Positions 5,888 through 5,993 of a DNA stretch of 5,993 bases are shown here, one piece after another; positions within the stretch are counted from its first letter, which is position 1; every line of letters begins with the position of its first letter. The stretch covers positions 1-5,993 of the forward strand of contig JAJYOS010000433.1 of NCBI GenBank assembly GCA_021796055.1, read 5' to 3'. Made by a program: the position numbers and the translations under genes. The notes under the pieces are model-generated. The model saw only the letters and a list, made by a program, of their open reading frames with translations. It had not been told where the DNA came from and made no database searches. The stretch comes from Bacteroidota bacterium (GTDB taxonomy: Bacteria; Bacteroidota; Kryptoniia; Kryptoniales; JAKASW01).

Positions 5888-5993
5888 TATTAGTCAAGCC
5901 GATCCATCTGCCCTGCTTAATCATCTATGGAGACCGATTTCTGCGATAAGATTGTGGCGTACTTTTTGTAACAAATGAGATTATATTACACGC
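5888..5993 (-). pseudogene. disrupted upstream part of the kinase sensor (Cache-like) reading frame
   Basis: Continuing the kinase frame upstream from 5887 gives stops at 5894-5896 (TGA), 5921-5923 (TGA) and 5981-5983 (TAA). Between them the frame still resembles sensor-domain sequence, for example VRHNLIAEIGLH just before the middle stop. The adjacent frame at 5886-5924 reads MIKQGRWIGLTNI and runs naturally into LFTGERKNGD of the kinase frame, so a pair of compensating indels is possible there. The region may be a decayed gene end or sequencing/assembly error near a contig end. Assignment to Cache rests on pattern resemblance only. Confidence 0.4.

Noticed and set aside
5400..5978. Three plus-strand open frames antisense to the kinase start
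   Set aside because: They mirror the kinase reading frame and its disrupted upstream part. The last one (ending at 5978) was examined as a possible transposase tail but shows no catalytic motif or terminal inverted repeat.

Overview
The window looks like chromosomal DNA from a Gram-negative, didermic bacterium. The best guess is the Bacteroidota/Ignavibacteriota (Chlorobi-group) side of the tree or a similar environmental lineage. The reasons are a large aromatic-rich TonB-dependent receptor barrel, a GT9 (heptosyltransferase-superfamily) glycosyltransferase, and a hybrid sensor kinase with a Cache-like sensor end. Base composition is roughly balanced by eye. The taxonomic call is an inference, not a measurement.

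Layout, left to right. (1) Positions 3-1469, plus strand: the C-terminal part of a TonB-dependent outer-membrane receptor whose beginning lies outside the window. (2) A 64-nt convergent spacer with a strong hairpin at 1496-1521. (3) Positions 1534-2178, minus strand: a LysE-family membrane exporter. (4) Positions 2207-3532, minus strand: a GT9-family glycosyltransferase with an N-terminal extension and a four-cysteine C-terminal segment. It lies 28 nt upstream of the exporter, so the two probably form one transcription unit (glycosyltransferase, then exporter). (5) Positions 3533-3907: a 375-nt non-coding gap. It holds the Shine-Dalgarno site of the glycosyltransferase, a hairpin beside that site, an A+T-rich segment with a small palindrome and direct repeat, and two terminator-like hairpins facing the kinase gene. 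(6) Positions 3908-5887, minus strand: a large hybrid histidine kinase (Cache remnant, membrane helix, HAMP, GAF, HisKA, HATPase, receiver). Its upstream reading frame (5888-5993) still reads like Cache domain but carries three in-frame stops.

Functionally, the receptor, glycosyltransferase, exporter and kinase are all envelope or membrane proteins. Nothing in the sequence ties them into one pathway, and no cognate response regulator, LPS cluster or TonB/ExbBD partner is visible. I found no RNA gene, insertion sequence, CRISPR array or recognisable new defence or mobile system. The most unusual points are the broken 5' end of the kinase, the non-standard ends of the glycosyltransferase, and the repeated hairpin sequence in the gap between them.
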